A DNA stretch of 64,000 bases from Porodaedalea pini (lineage: Eukaryota > Basidiomycota > Agaricomycetes > Hymenochaetales > Hymenochaetaceae). Of the stretch, positions 43,606 through 53,999 are shown in pieces. The stretch covers positions 1,240,001-1,304,000 of the forward strand of contig NBAY01000006.1 of assembly GCA_002794775.1 (NCBI GenBank), given 5' to 3'. Under the pieces are notes generated by a model, which saw nothing but the letters and a program-made list of their open reading frames with translations, was not told the origin of the DNA and made no database searches. Within the stretch, counting starts at the first letter, position 1. Every line of letters starts with the position of its first letter. The translations under genes were made by a program, and so were the position numbers.

Positions 43606-44647
43606 ATGTCGTCTCGCGATTTACCCTCTTCTGAGGCTAAGTACGTCTCGAGGAATATTAATCACTTTAGATCGTTGGATATTCGCTCACAACAGTATGC
43701 GATAGATGGGTCACTCTAAAAGAGCTTGAGTGGCAAGACCAGGATGGAAAACAGGTGATATTTAATTATGGGTATTAAAGTCTGAAATATAATCTTTCCG
43801 GTTAGAGAAAGTGGGAATGTGCTGAACGGAAGACTCGTGGAAGCGGGGGTATTGATGGTTTGTACGTCTCGCGCCAAGAGCAAAGCACGACGCTGAGCAC
43901 AAAAATACGAAGCCGTTGCTATTTTGGCCATCATTAAATCGAAGAATAACAGCTTCCCAGCGTCTACAGTCATCATCGAACAGTATCGTCCGCCTGTCGA
44001 CAAGTTTGTGATTGGTGTGTATTATCTATCGTCTGAATTGAGCGCTCTACTCATGATTCCCGTTCAGAGCTTCCTGCTGGTACAAAGGCCTCTTTCTTTG
44101 TGATGCATGGTAGTAATGGTATTCTATCATGCTTTAGGTCTTATCGACGAGAACGAGACCGCCGAACAGGCTGCCATCCGCGAACTCGAAGAAGAGACCG
44201 GCTTCAAGGCTAGCAAAGTTATAGAGTCTTCACCCGTACTGGCAGCAGACCCGGGTATGTGCCTTTCTATCTTGCAAAAATGAACTTCTCGATTATTATG
44301 GGTAGGTATGACAACTGCGAACATGAAGCTTGTGGTTCTGGATGTTACGTTCCCCGGCCAGCTGCAGTTGAGCGATGCGAAACTGGACGAGGGCGAGCAT
44401 ATTGTCAAGAAGATCGTTGAGCTACCCAGGCTGTATGACACATTGCAAGGTGAGAAATAGCAGTGGCACGCTCACTAATGAATATCTATTGACGACATCC
44501 TCATGAAGATTATGATAAGAAGGTGCAGACCTCCGTTCCGTGCCTTGAAGCTTGATCTTTAGTTCAATGAATTGTTAGGGATTCATCATTGACGCGAAGC
44601 TCTCACTCTTTGCGTCCGGGTATAGACTAGCTAAGCAGCTAGCATAA
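43606..44647 (+). CDS. NUDIX ADP-sugar pyrophosphatase (NUDT5/YSA1 type), ~197 aa
   Basis: Hydrolyses ADP-ribose and related ADP-sugars to AMP and a sugar phosphate (family knowledge). Nine exons close in frame: 43606-43640, 43706-43754, 43806-43857, 43913-44014, 44068-44079, 44138-44254, 44306-44449, 44509-44522, 44579-44647. An in-frame ATG at 43579 would add nine residues. Signatures in order are [26 protein letters not shown]-type strand VIIEQYRPP, the NUDIX box with G, REL and EEETG residues ([20 protein letters not shown], then TG), ADPGMT, and the C-terminal [18 protein letters not shown]. It is split by eight introns, with 12- and 14-nt microexons. Probably cytosolic or nuclear; no targeting signal. 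Confidence 0.88.
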
Positions 44648-45382
44648 GGTAAGGCCATGATGTCTATTTCTTATCAGCTTGCATACTGCAGCTACAATGT
44701 CTGAATATTACAGACACCCATCTTGTACGTATAACTAGCTTGACGTGCCTATATCACGAAAGCATGCATCGAAACTCTCAAATAATATGAATACAGAAAG
44801 GGTACAAACAACTTAAGAGAAATGATAACCGCCAAATAATAGGTAACCTTTCAGATATAATCTGCTGCTTAGCACTGTAACTGCCAAAGGAAGCAGCAGA
44901 GGAAATTCAAGGGATGATTCTCGCCTCCATGTCGAGTCAGAAGGCACCCTGCCCGAGTGCTGCTCAACGATGACATTAGCAATAGTCATGTAGGAGCTAA
45001 TTGAATTTGGAACATACTTTGCGTTTCTCGTGTGCGTTTCATTCTTGACTACAATGGAACCGCTCGGATATATCTTCAAGGTTGTCAGAGAAAAAGTGTC
45101 AGAAGACAGGTGAAGTACATACATAACTCGCGGTCGCATCGGTATTACCAACGACTGCTGCACGCAGCTGGGTGGTCCGGATACTCACACCATTATCTGG
45201 TGTTCCGTTAATTCGTGACGGAGACTCGGCGCGAGTTTGGCCTAAGTCCAGAGCTCCATATGTCTTACTCGAATGTCAGCAGGATGGGTTATGCACGAAG
45301 CTAACATAGAGTTCATGTACACTAAGCGATTGATGTGGTCAGAGAAATGCAAATTGGAAAATGTTTCACAGAGTGCGGCACA
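44648..45382. other. Intergenic, nothing supported
   Basis: A 116-codon minus-strand frame (44813-45163) has no recognisable motif. Confidence 0.45.
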
Positions 45383-45956
45383 TCAGGCGGGATTGAGGGT
45401 GTCAAGCAACACGTAAGCGAAAGTGTTAGGCACTGATAGCTCGGTAATGAGACCGAAGCTGGCAGTGTAGAGCTTGTTGATGACCGAGTCAACGGTCTTC
45501 ATCCCCGAACGGCTACGGTGTAGGATGCCGGGCGCGCCACCAATGTAAATGCCAATTGCAGCGGTCACGGAGTTGATTCCGTGTTCGACGTAAATGACGC
45601 TTTCCAGCTTCGTGATGGTCTTGAAGTGGCACACGAGACTGAAGTAAACGATGAGGAATATGAACTGCTCTCCGATCAGAAGGGCTGCGACGCCGGTCAG
45701 GGTAAATCTCCGTGCGTCCACTACGGACTGTTAGCTTGGCTTCTGTTAGAGAGTCAGGAGACAATATGAGGCGACTCGCAGCGCAAGATACGGCATACAA
45801 AGAAGGATTGTACGAGTGTGTTGGTGATTGACGTAAACATTGTCCCGTAGTCTTTCTCTCTGTGGTTATCTCAGGGCTTGAATAAGTGCCTTGAAAGGAA
45901 TCACGTCCATGTCAAAGAAGATGATGGAAAGAAGTTCCCGAAACCTTTGAGAAAGC
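45383..45956 (-). pseudogene. DUF6534 membrane protein copy 1, C-terminal part
   Basis: On the minus strand it reads TMFTSITNTLVQSFFVCRILR, a probable intron, RRFTLTGVAALLIGEQ, a further helix, then LHRSRSGMKTVDSVINKL and PNTFAYV. These match the Agaricomycete DUF6534 pattern of VQSFfv.R, gv-type helices and LHRSRTGF.RSD..INKL. Sequence is lost before the end and the frame is interrupted. The N-terminal part lies at 52630-53271, beyond the hAT-like element. Intact members are seven-helix membrane proteins of unknown function. Confidence 0.7.
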
Positions 45957-46201
45957 ATCAGGAAAAACCTCCTGGCCGGAATCCCTGGAATCCCTGGAAT
46001 CAGCTGGAATATTTGAGCAATTCCAGCCAATTTGGAGGTATTCCAATTCCGCACGATTCCCAAGCATCGTTCCAGATTTGAGTAATTTGACTAGTTTCCA
46101 ATACCTTTCTACACATTTTTATTCACATTCTTACTGCATTCCAAACTTTTCAATCATTTTCTTACAGATTCTTGTGGCAATTGAGTGTATTTAAACAAAT
46201 T

Positions 46202-46441
46202 CTAAACTAAAAGGATGTCACAGCCGGTCGTCGGAATGAAGCCTTTCACGGTCATCATGTACAGACCACCGGCGAACTTCTTCTCAGACTTGATGCCCAG
46301 GATGACGGGTACGGCAAGCAGCTCCTTTTGTACATGCGACGATGTAAGGCGCGCCGCAGCATCGGTCTTGAGTTCCACAAAATCTACCTTGTGAAGCTTG
46401 GTCTCGCCGGTTTTGAGAGCACGCAAGTATGAAGCAATGTC
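46202..46441 (-). pseudogene. Prolyl-tRNA synthetase fragment, second copy
   Basis: Directly continues the open frame of the larger fragment but restarts near the protein's N-terminus: DIASYLRALKTGETKLHKVDF. It then jumps to KELLAVPVILGIKSEKKFAGG and GFIPTTGC, part of the catalytic core. It is therefore a partial duplicate with an internal deletion, fused tail to head to the first copy. Confidence 0.7.
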
Positions 46442-47735
46442 AGCATGACATCGTCCCATTGTCACGACACGCAGGCAAGACATGTACCTTGCCTTCGCGT
46501 GCTCGAACATCTCCTGTTGGATAGTCTTGAGAAGTGCAGGTATGGCAGTCTCCTTCAAGCCCGTATCACGTCGCACAGAAAGTGTTTGCTTCTTCTGGAT
46601 ATCAACCGGACCGAGTTCAAGGCAAAGTGGAACACCTGGACAAAAAGCCATTTGTAAGACCACAGGAAAACCGAGAAATAAGGGATAATTGAATTTTCGC
46701 GCCTTCTGTTTCCAGTCGTTGAACTTGTAGCCAGGAGTGTGGCCGTCCCGTACATCCACCTTCGCGCTTTCCTGAGCGTCTTCGCGAGCTCCTCACAGCG
46801 GTCGTATAGCTCCTGCTTATTAGTGCGCATGGTAATACCGCAGGGGACAATGAGTGACATGTGATGGGAGAACAAGACCCTGGTTGTCGCCGCGAATCAT
46901 AACCATGATTCCGACCATGCGTGTGCTAAGGCTCCACGTGTTCTGCCACAGAATAATTTGCCACCGTTCGGACCCGTACCCTGCGGATCATCCAGGTCTG
47001 AGACCACGACGTTGAACATCTCTGGCCGTGAGAAGTCTTGGCCAAGGCAATGCGACGTCGCAGCTTGGATGCCACGGCCGGTCATCGTGTAAAGACCACC
47101 GGCAAACTTCTCCTTGTCCGACTTGATGCCTGTGATGACGAGTACGGTAAGCAGCACCTCGTACGAGCGATGATGTAAATTGAGAATTTCCCGTACTTCA
47201 GTGTCGGCCTCCTTCGTGAAATGCGCAGTGTGGCCTTCCTGTCATAGGAACTCGCGCATACGGAGGAACGGCTCGGGGCTCTTGGACTCCCAGCGCGCAA
47301 CACTGATCCACTGTTTGGGCTTGAGGGGTAGATCACGATAGCTCTTGATACATTTGGTGTAGTAGGGATACATAGCCATTTCTGTAGTCGGACGGATTGC
47401 TATGGGCTCCTCAAGCTCGGAGCTCCCTCTGAAGACGCATGCCATATCGACCTTAATCAGCGCCTATAATACTTGTCAGCACAAAGTGAGGGATTACAGA
47501 ACAATCAACGCACGTTCGTATACCAACCCGGAAAGTCGACCTCTTTCTTCATGCCAATAGCAATTTTCACCGTGCCGTCAATTCTCCCTTCCTCTTTCGT
47601 TGCCCTTTCCTGGGCAGCAATTGCAGACGTGCACACAGCAGGCACCACAGCCTCGGCCTTGAGTTCCACGAAATCTACCTCGTGAAGCTTGGTCTCCCCG
47701 TTTCGAGAGCACGCCAGTATGAAGCAATGTTGGTT
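46442..47735 (-). pseudogene. Prolyl-tRNA synthetase fragment (cytosolic, class II)
   Basis: Minus strand: ETKLHEVDFVELKAEA, KIAIGMKKEVDFPGWYTNV, a retained intron, then [20 protein letters not shown] (motif 2 region), [44 protein letters not shown] and IVPCGI. It closes with the anticodon-binding part (DVRDGHTPGYKFNDW, SVRRDTG). About 65 residues including motif 1 (normally between LIKADM and SSELEEP) are missing. Frameshifts break it in several places. Retained introns indicate capture of DNA, not of mRNA. Confidence 0.8.
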
Positions 47736-47813
47736 CCAGGGAGGAAGACAGTAAAATCAGAGGCGAGGGCATGTACGGCGAAGAGAGAAGTCGATGATGT
47801 GAGTGCTCAACAC

Positions 47814-49103
47814 TCACCCATCTCCTTGATTCTTGCGTTGAACCGTTCTGTTGGCAAGTAAGAACCTGAAATTATGTTGCTCCTGTCGTGCCTTCTCTTT
47901 CGCGGCCTGTATAAAGGTAAGCACAAGTGAAATTGAGTAACAAAGCAAGAGCGCGTACAGCCTCATGAATCTGGGTGATTGTCGACGGAGCAGCGACCAA
48001 GTTGCAAGTAGTCCGTTTCCTTTCCCGCAATTCAATCACATCCTGTCCAAGAAAGTCAGCTCAATGAAAGGCTATGAAACAGAAGGTACGCACTTGTAAC
48101 ATGAACTACATACGAGACGACACGTTGCTGCTCTTCGCAAGCTCCTTCATCCGACTGAAATAGACATCCATGTGTCCGCGAGCCTTAGAGGTATCGAGCG
48201 CCTGACAAACACTTGTCAGTAGTTTACATAAACTTTCGATCTCTTCCTCCTCGGGATTGTCGACGTTGCTAAGCAGCTTCTTGATACACTCATACATGAT
48301 ACGTTCCATGAGCATCTGAAGATTGAAGAGCTCACCGATGAACTTGACGAGTCCGAGACCTTGACGCTTGGCCTTCTGAGCAGTGTGGTATTCATCCGAG
48401 TACAGCGCACTCTCGCCAGCCTCCTTGTTTTCTTCCTTTTCGTTGGCATCCTTAACAGCCTGATCCTCTGTCGCCTTCACGAGAGCCGCTGCCACCATCG
48501 ACTCCTTCTGCGTCCAGCCGCGCTCGAAGTCTTCCTGACAGCGATTCAGAAGGTACAGTACTTACGGAAAAGTTGATCACCTGTAATCGGGTTGCCCTCA
48601 GCATTGCGGATACCATCATCCTGCACGTTCGGACTGATCTGCTCCATCATCTTATGGCACAAGCGAGCATACATCTCACTCCAGGCCGCCTCATCCGTTG
48701 CCTTCTTGAACACAAGCCGAATGAGCTGAATGAGCGTACGCCCATCCTTCTCACTCTCACTCTTGTTTGCCCACGCAATGATCTGGTTTGAGATGGACTC
48801 CAACTTCTTGATAGTGGGCTTGTTGAGCAGCAAATGGACTTTCTTGTCCACAATCTCAGGTGAGTCTGTGTCAATTGAGGCCCCACACCTGGACGTGCTG
48901 CCCGCGGCCCAGCGGTTCGCAGACTGCTCGAGCGGCGCGACGTGTTCGAAGGAGGAAGTAGCATTCACTTTGAACTGATTGGTAGAAGCACTGATACGGT
49001 CCGACTCGTTGCGTGTTGAGCCGCCACATTTCCTACGCGTACGCTTGTTGCCCACAGCACCCGTGCCACCTGACTGGAAGAGCGAACCATAGGCGATGGG
49101 CAC
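47814..49103 (-). pseudogene. eIF4G fragment with MIF4G domain
   Basis: Minus strand: VAPLEQSANRWAAGST, SPEIVDKKVHLLLNK, QIIAWANKSE, GRTLIQLIRLVFKKATDEAA, MEQISPNVQDDGI. Then RCQEDFERGW, YHTAQKAKRQGLGLVKFIGE, PEEEEIESLCKLL and HMDVYFSRMKELAKSSNVSS, all hallmarks of the MIF4G middle domain that binds eIF4A. A few-base insertion after LFRKY shifts the frame and a TAG follows VSSRM. A retained intron precedes DVIELRERK. Only the central third of the protein is present. Confidence 0.85.
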
Positions 49104-49450
49104 CCACCTGCGAATGGACAGTTTGTTCAGTGCAGAGAAGCTCAGACTTTATGGTCTTCGGCTTGAAGATGAGCAAGTTGAAAGTTGGAAGTCGGACGGC
49201 ATGTTGCCTGCAGCAGTGAGTGCATCCCACCAGGCGGCCGGCGAAGCTACCACTTCGTGTGTGATGGTTGTGGTGGATGTGATCGAGGGTTTATTCAGAC
49301 GTTCTGTAAGGACGTCGGCACCAGACATATTGGAGTGGCAGCAGATGTGAAGGCGATATGTGGCGTGTCGCGCCAAAACCAACATACATGTGATCAAGTT
49401 CCCACACCTCTTCTGTGGATGACGCATCCAGGTGTGGGAAATTGGACTTA

Positions 49451-50169
49451 GCAGTTTTTTGAAAGTGCCTCCAAATACAAAATACATCATATCTCACTCA
49501 ATTCTTCACAAAAACCCTTCAAAAAAGTTGCTAAATTTATGTCTGAATGGCTTCTAAAATTTATGTGAGCTTAGAGGACAGAATGTGGAATATTGAGACT
49601 GCAGTAGTGAAAATGGGTGTTTTTCTTGAAAAACTCCTTCCCTGATTTTTCCTGAGCTCAATTTTGAAGCTAATGACATGAAACTTGTTGGAGAATGGTA
49701 TCTATATTGTATATTAAATTATAGATGGCTTATAACAATGCAAGCACTTCTTGACAACTGTCTGAGTCAAGCAAATTTGGGTGAGTTTGAGAGTTTCAGC
49801 ACAACAGTCAAACAGGACAAGAGGAGACATTCACTCTAGTTCATCCCTGATAACATCAACAGTATAATATATAGACCATTCTCCAACAAGTTTCATGTCA
49901 TTGGCTTCAAAATTGAGCTTAGGAAAAATCAGGGAAGGAGTTTTTCTAGAAAAACACCCATTCTCACTACTGCAGCCTCAATATTCCACCTTCTGTCTAC
50001 TAAGCTCACAAACATTTAGAAGCTGTTGAAATATAAATTTGGCAACATTTTTGAAATGATTCTGTGAAGAATTGACAGAGATATGGATTTTACAAGTTTT
50101 TGAGGTGCTGAAATGCTCAAATTTTGTGATCTTCACATATGCATGTCTCAAGACTTATGAAAAACACTG
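49451..50169. repeat. Degenerate foldback repeat inside the hAT-like element
   Basis: Left arm (about 49470-49690) and right arm (about 49865-50110) are inverted copies; for example GAAACTTGTTGGAGAATGG on the left returns inverted as CCATTCTCCAACAAGTTTC. The right end, GACTTATGAAAAACACTG followed by TA, resembles the ends of the 54.1- and 58.9-kb foldbacks. The left terminus is eroded and its exact position uncertain. Confidence 0.55.
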
Positions 50170-50269
50170 TAACCTGCAGATAGTTCATGGGTCCCAGTAT
50201 AGGTCCAAGAAGCCAATCATCACGAAAACGAGACAAATCTTACATTTGCATACATTTAATTGTAAGAAA

Positions 50270-50650
50270 TGAAATATGTAAATTATATGTAAGCCTTGTG
50301 GGTAATATTGTACCCCATTTCATTGGTCGGCACTTCTTACAAGACCCACAAGACTTGTCAAAGCTCACAAGACTTATGGAGATTGTAATCCTCCACAATT
50401 CTTGTCAGACATTACCAGACCTACAATCACATGTAATTACTTGTGACACCAAGAAGAAAATAGAAAAAGTAGCTTTTTGCTTTTCTTTTCTTATTTTGTA
50501 AGATTTCCTTTCTTAACTGTTTCTCAAATTTCAGGTTTCTTAATTTCTCAGGTTTTATTCTTTTTCTTAGTGCTGCAGGGTCTTGAACTCATGACCTCTT
50601 TCTTACAATTTGCTTAAGGAACTCAATATACCACTAAACTATTTATGCTT
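50270..50650 (-). repeat. Possible tRNA-derived SINE
   Basis: On the minus strand TAGTTTAGTGG (50631-50641) and GAGTTCAAGACC (50579-50590) resemble tRNA A and B boxes at a tRNA-like spacing of about 41 nt. They are followed by an A/T-rich body. The left boundary is not defined and no target duplication was found. Confidence 0.35.
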
Positions 50651-50734
50651 GAATATAAGTGCAAGGCCAGTACAGATGAACTATGCGGATCTCATTCAGA
50701 CATTCAGACCTGGACTTAGAAAACACGTCAAGAT

Positions 50735-51929
50735 GTGACATGTCGTTACACCTTGCTTGCTTCCACCACCATTGTGTGCACTCTTTTTGCCACAAAATTT
50801 CTCCAGCGCCAGGCCGACCTGTCCAAGACGATCTCCCAGCAGTGGCACTCACTCTCCGTGGAGGAACACAAGTACTGGGATGACCTTGCGAAGCAGCGCA
50901 AGAGGGAGCATGAAGAGATGTATCCTTGGTACGTCTATCAGCCCACATGCACTGTCAAGGAGAAAAAGGGCAAGGCAGAGTCGATGGCAGGTGGGAAGGT
51001 GAGGAAGGAGAAGGATGGGAAGAAGGAGCGTCGTGACCGTACCATACTACCAAGTCAAGCAGCTGTGTGCGCGGTTCCGGTGCACGTGCCCGCAACAGTT
51101 CCTCGTGCTCCACCACCAGCACCACCAGCACCATGAGCGTCTCCTCATCTGCACCGACCGCCAACTCGGAGGACTTCAACGAGCTTGACTTGCTCTCCAC
51201 CAACGGGTCTCTCTATGGTCCGTACGGCTATGCGAACAGCGGGTGCAGCAGCGTGCGCGAAGTCGAGATGGCGGATGTCGCAGACTTCGACATGAGCGAA
51301 TCAGAGGGATCACAGGGCCAGGGTCAAGGTCAGACACTCTTGCTCCCACTGAGCCTCTCGATGCCCTCGCTCTCCGGTGCATCTGGTTCTGTATCAGGAG
51401 CGAGCCTTGCGATCGACACGCCTCTCTCGAATCGGGCCCGCTCAGCACGTCTTCCTACTGGCACTCACACCATGGTGGACATGGGCACGGACACGGACAC
51501 TTGCTTTCCACGTGAATCCTGACTCAGACTTCCCAGAGCCTAGTTCCCGGACCGCTTAGCTTTGTCCTTCCACAGAACCGCCGCTCGATGAGCGCACCAG
51601 GTGCACCGATGCCACCAACGATGCCAGCTGACCTCTACCCACCTGCGCCTCCTACAATCAAGATCCCGAGGCTGCTCGAGACAGCGCCTGGTTCGAACAG
51701 TAGCTCAGTGGTTGGCTCGCATGCGACACATGAGGGCAGCGAAGGCGAGCAGCAGATGCAGATGAATGGCCACAGCCAGCAAAGACAAGGGGAATTTGGT
51801 GGGATGAACGGTCTCCAGTTCCTGAACTTGCATCCGCAGTCCATGAGCTATGGTATGCCAGGGCAGGTCTCTGATTTCTCGACTGCTGGCGGCGAGATGC
51901 AGGTGTGTTTTTTCTGCTTCTTGTCGTAG
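50735..51929 (+). pseudogene. HMG-box transcription factor fragment
   Basis: RQADLSKTISQQWHSLSVEE, YWDDLAKQRKREHEEMYP and YVYQP form the C-terminal two helices of an HMG box. The first helix is missing because unrelated sequence precedes it. Downstream there is a Ser/Gly-rich region (SEDFNELDLLSTNGSLYGP) and a Pro-rich end (PTMPADLYPPAPPTIKIP, LQFLNLHPQSMSYG) in different frames, so it is broken by frameshifts. It is the only one of the three captured fragments on the plus strand. Confidence 0.7.
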
Positions 51930-52629
51930 CGCATCTCGATGTCTGATCATTTCTTGTTCATCGTAAAGCATAACTCCGTGTTTTGGGTCTACGAGGAGCA
52001 GGTGCCCGTCACCGCTAAGCCTTGCCCTCACGCGCTCATAATAATAATATTGTTGCTTAAGACTTGTCATGCCCTTCTGTGCAAATGTATTCAAATCCAA
52101 ATAATTTTATTGTGCATATAATTAATTATAAAGTGCATAAAGTACTTGTACAAGCTTACAATTAAGTTAAGAGCCTTGTTATATGATTACATTGAGTCGC
52201 AGTGCTTGTGGATAGCTACATTCAAATGAAAGCCTTGTGGTTGCTTGTCAGTGCTTGTAACCACATATAGGCAGTGCTGATCCTTGCCTAATGCGTGTCA
52301 GAACTAAATGTCACTACCAGCCGCGGATAGTTTTCGTGATGATCTAGTACCTGCACCTGTGTCAAGCCATGGCAGACTCTAATGAATTCCACAATCAGTT
52401 TTTTATTCTACAAAATTCCATAGAATCTATGAGGTGTGTCATTTTTCTATCCATATTCTAAATTTCAAGCTGCTGATTCTGTTCAATTCCAAAACTTGGA
52501 CAATTTTCCATGAAATTCTACAAGTTTTCTAAGTTTTGGACTGCATTCTCATGACATTCCAAAGATTCTACAATTTCCTACAATTCTAATAAATTTCTAA
52601 GGGTTTCTGAGTGGGAGGTTTTTCCTGAT

Positions 52630-53271
52630 GAGAACGCGTGCATGAAGGTCTTCGGCCACCGGTTGTTGGACTTCCAGTGCTTCTGTGGATAATATAAGAA
52701 ACTTTCAAAGGTATTGTATATACTGGAACCTGGGTAGACGTACATTATAGCAAAAGTAAGGTTGAACTGTTCCAGCACCCCGTAAGGTAGTGCTGACATA
52801 TTAATGAAATGCAAGTAAGCAGTACGTGGCCGCGATACCTTATGTGGTTATTAGACTAGACGTAGAGGATTAGGATGTTATGTATAGGCTGATGGGAGTA
52901 CGCACATGCAAGCGACAAGCAGACATCCACACTATGACACGAGTTGATGATTAGCTTAATAGTGGTGCTTCGAGACCTGACTGGACTGCAAGTTATCGTG
53001 TTATCGAAAACCGGTATAGCGAGAGCGGTGCCCATACTGGCAATGTAGAAGTATACCTTGAGCTGCGAAGAGGAAACATATTTAAGCGGTGGCTGGCCAG
53101 TGAAGGCTTTTATTCAGGCCAGTAAATGCTCAGGTACCAAGTGCCTTTCATATACCGTACTTCCTGCTTCCATATTACAACTGTGATGATCACCAGAGAT
53201 AGAAGGGGACGATGATGGACTGCAGAAAGAGAATTGTCCGACTCTTTAGGGAGCCAGGGCGCGGAAGACAT
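52630..53271 (-). pseudogene. DUF6534 membrane protein copy 1, N-terminal part
   Basis: Minus strand from ATG 53269-53271. The readable exon is YGVLEQFNLTFAI, intron (GTACGT...CCACAG), KHWKSNNRWPKTF. The intron sits exactly where copy 2 has one (YYN / RYWTSDKWWLK). The distance from ATG to the flanking direct repeat is nearly the same in both copies (about 285-297 bp). The sequence is cut at 52630 by the hAT-like element, and roughly 25 residues expected at the junction are not seen. Confidence 0.6.
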
Positions 53272-53554
53272 AGAGGCGTTTCTAGAGAGATCACTGCCTG
53301 AAATGCGAGCAAACGCGGAAGCCGATAGAGCTGTGGGACTACCCAAATCGGGAAGTATGGCAATGGTATGAGTAGACGCCTCACTCGGATGGAGATTGCA
53401 GAGTCAAAGCATCGGCAAGAAGCACGAGTTGGGGGAATGATTTGACAGTCAGACTTTCAAAGGTGTCAGAGCAAGGACGCATTAGTGAGAGTCTCGAGTA
53501 TGCCGTTGAAACAGAATGTTGATCCAATGGCCTTGCCATATAAAGCAGAAGTGG

Positions 53555-53940
53555 AAGGAGATGATCCTCTCAAGAGTCACAATATGGCTTGGAAGATATG
53601 CGGCACGTTCTCTCAAGACGAAAGGCAGCAGAAAAGAGTTGATTGTGGATCAATATGGCAATAGCATCGACACGATCATTGGCAATTCCGGAACAAGCCC
53701 CTTTTCTTCACGTGCCAGTTCAAGCCGGTGATTCGCAGACGCGTGAGTACATACATTAATGAATTGGCATAAAGGTAGCGTTCACAAGATCAAGCATGTC
53801 AAGGTCAAATAAGAAAGACCGCCACCCGGACATAGCATCGAGAAATGACATGTGACATATGTACAACATACGAAGTGAGGAGCTAAGCGAAGGAATACGA
53901 GTCCAATTATCTTGTCAAAGCTGCATGGCGTGCATTACAC
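53555..53940 (+). repeat. Direct repeat, copy 1 (of 56135-56511)
   Basis: About 385 bp shared with 56135-56511, with indels; for example GCGGCACGTTCT, GCAGAAAAGAGTTGATTG, AAGATCAAGCATGTCAAGGT and AAGCTGCATGGCGTGC. The second copy adjoins the 3' end of the CFEM gene. It marks a tandem duplication with DUF6534. Confidence 0.85.
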
Positions 53941-53999
53941 TGACAGGAAAATGTTGAGATATAATCCTGGATTCACAACTCGGAGTACAGACACTTCAC

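Larger units (their letters stand above)
45957..52629. mobile_element. hAT-like non-autonomous element carrying host gene fragments
   Basis: The ends are perfect 16-bp inverted repeats, ATCAGGAAAAACCTCC, at 45957-45972 and 52614-52629. The flanks are 8-bp GAGAAAGC (45949-45956) and GAGAACGC (52630-52637), a target duplication with one mismatch, as expected for the hAT superfamily. Both ends carry clusters of GGAAT/ATTCC subterminal motifs. The two flanks belong to the same DUF6534 gene in the right order and strand. Inside I see fragments of three host genes and no transposase. Superfamily assignment is inference from the duplication length. Confidence 0.65.

Noticed and set aside
47578..47817. 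Cys-rich minus-strand frame suggesting a small secreted protein
   Set aside because: It is an alternate frame of the prolyl-tRNA synthetase fragment, whose correct frame gives recognisable family sequence.
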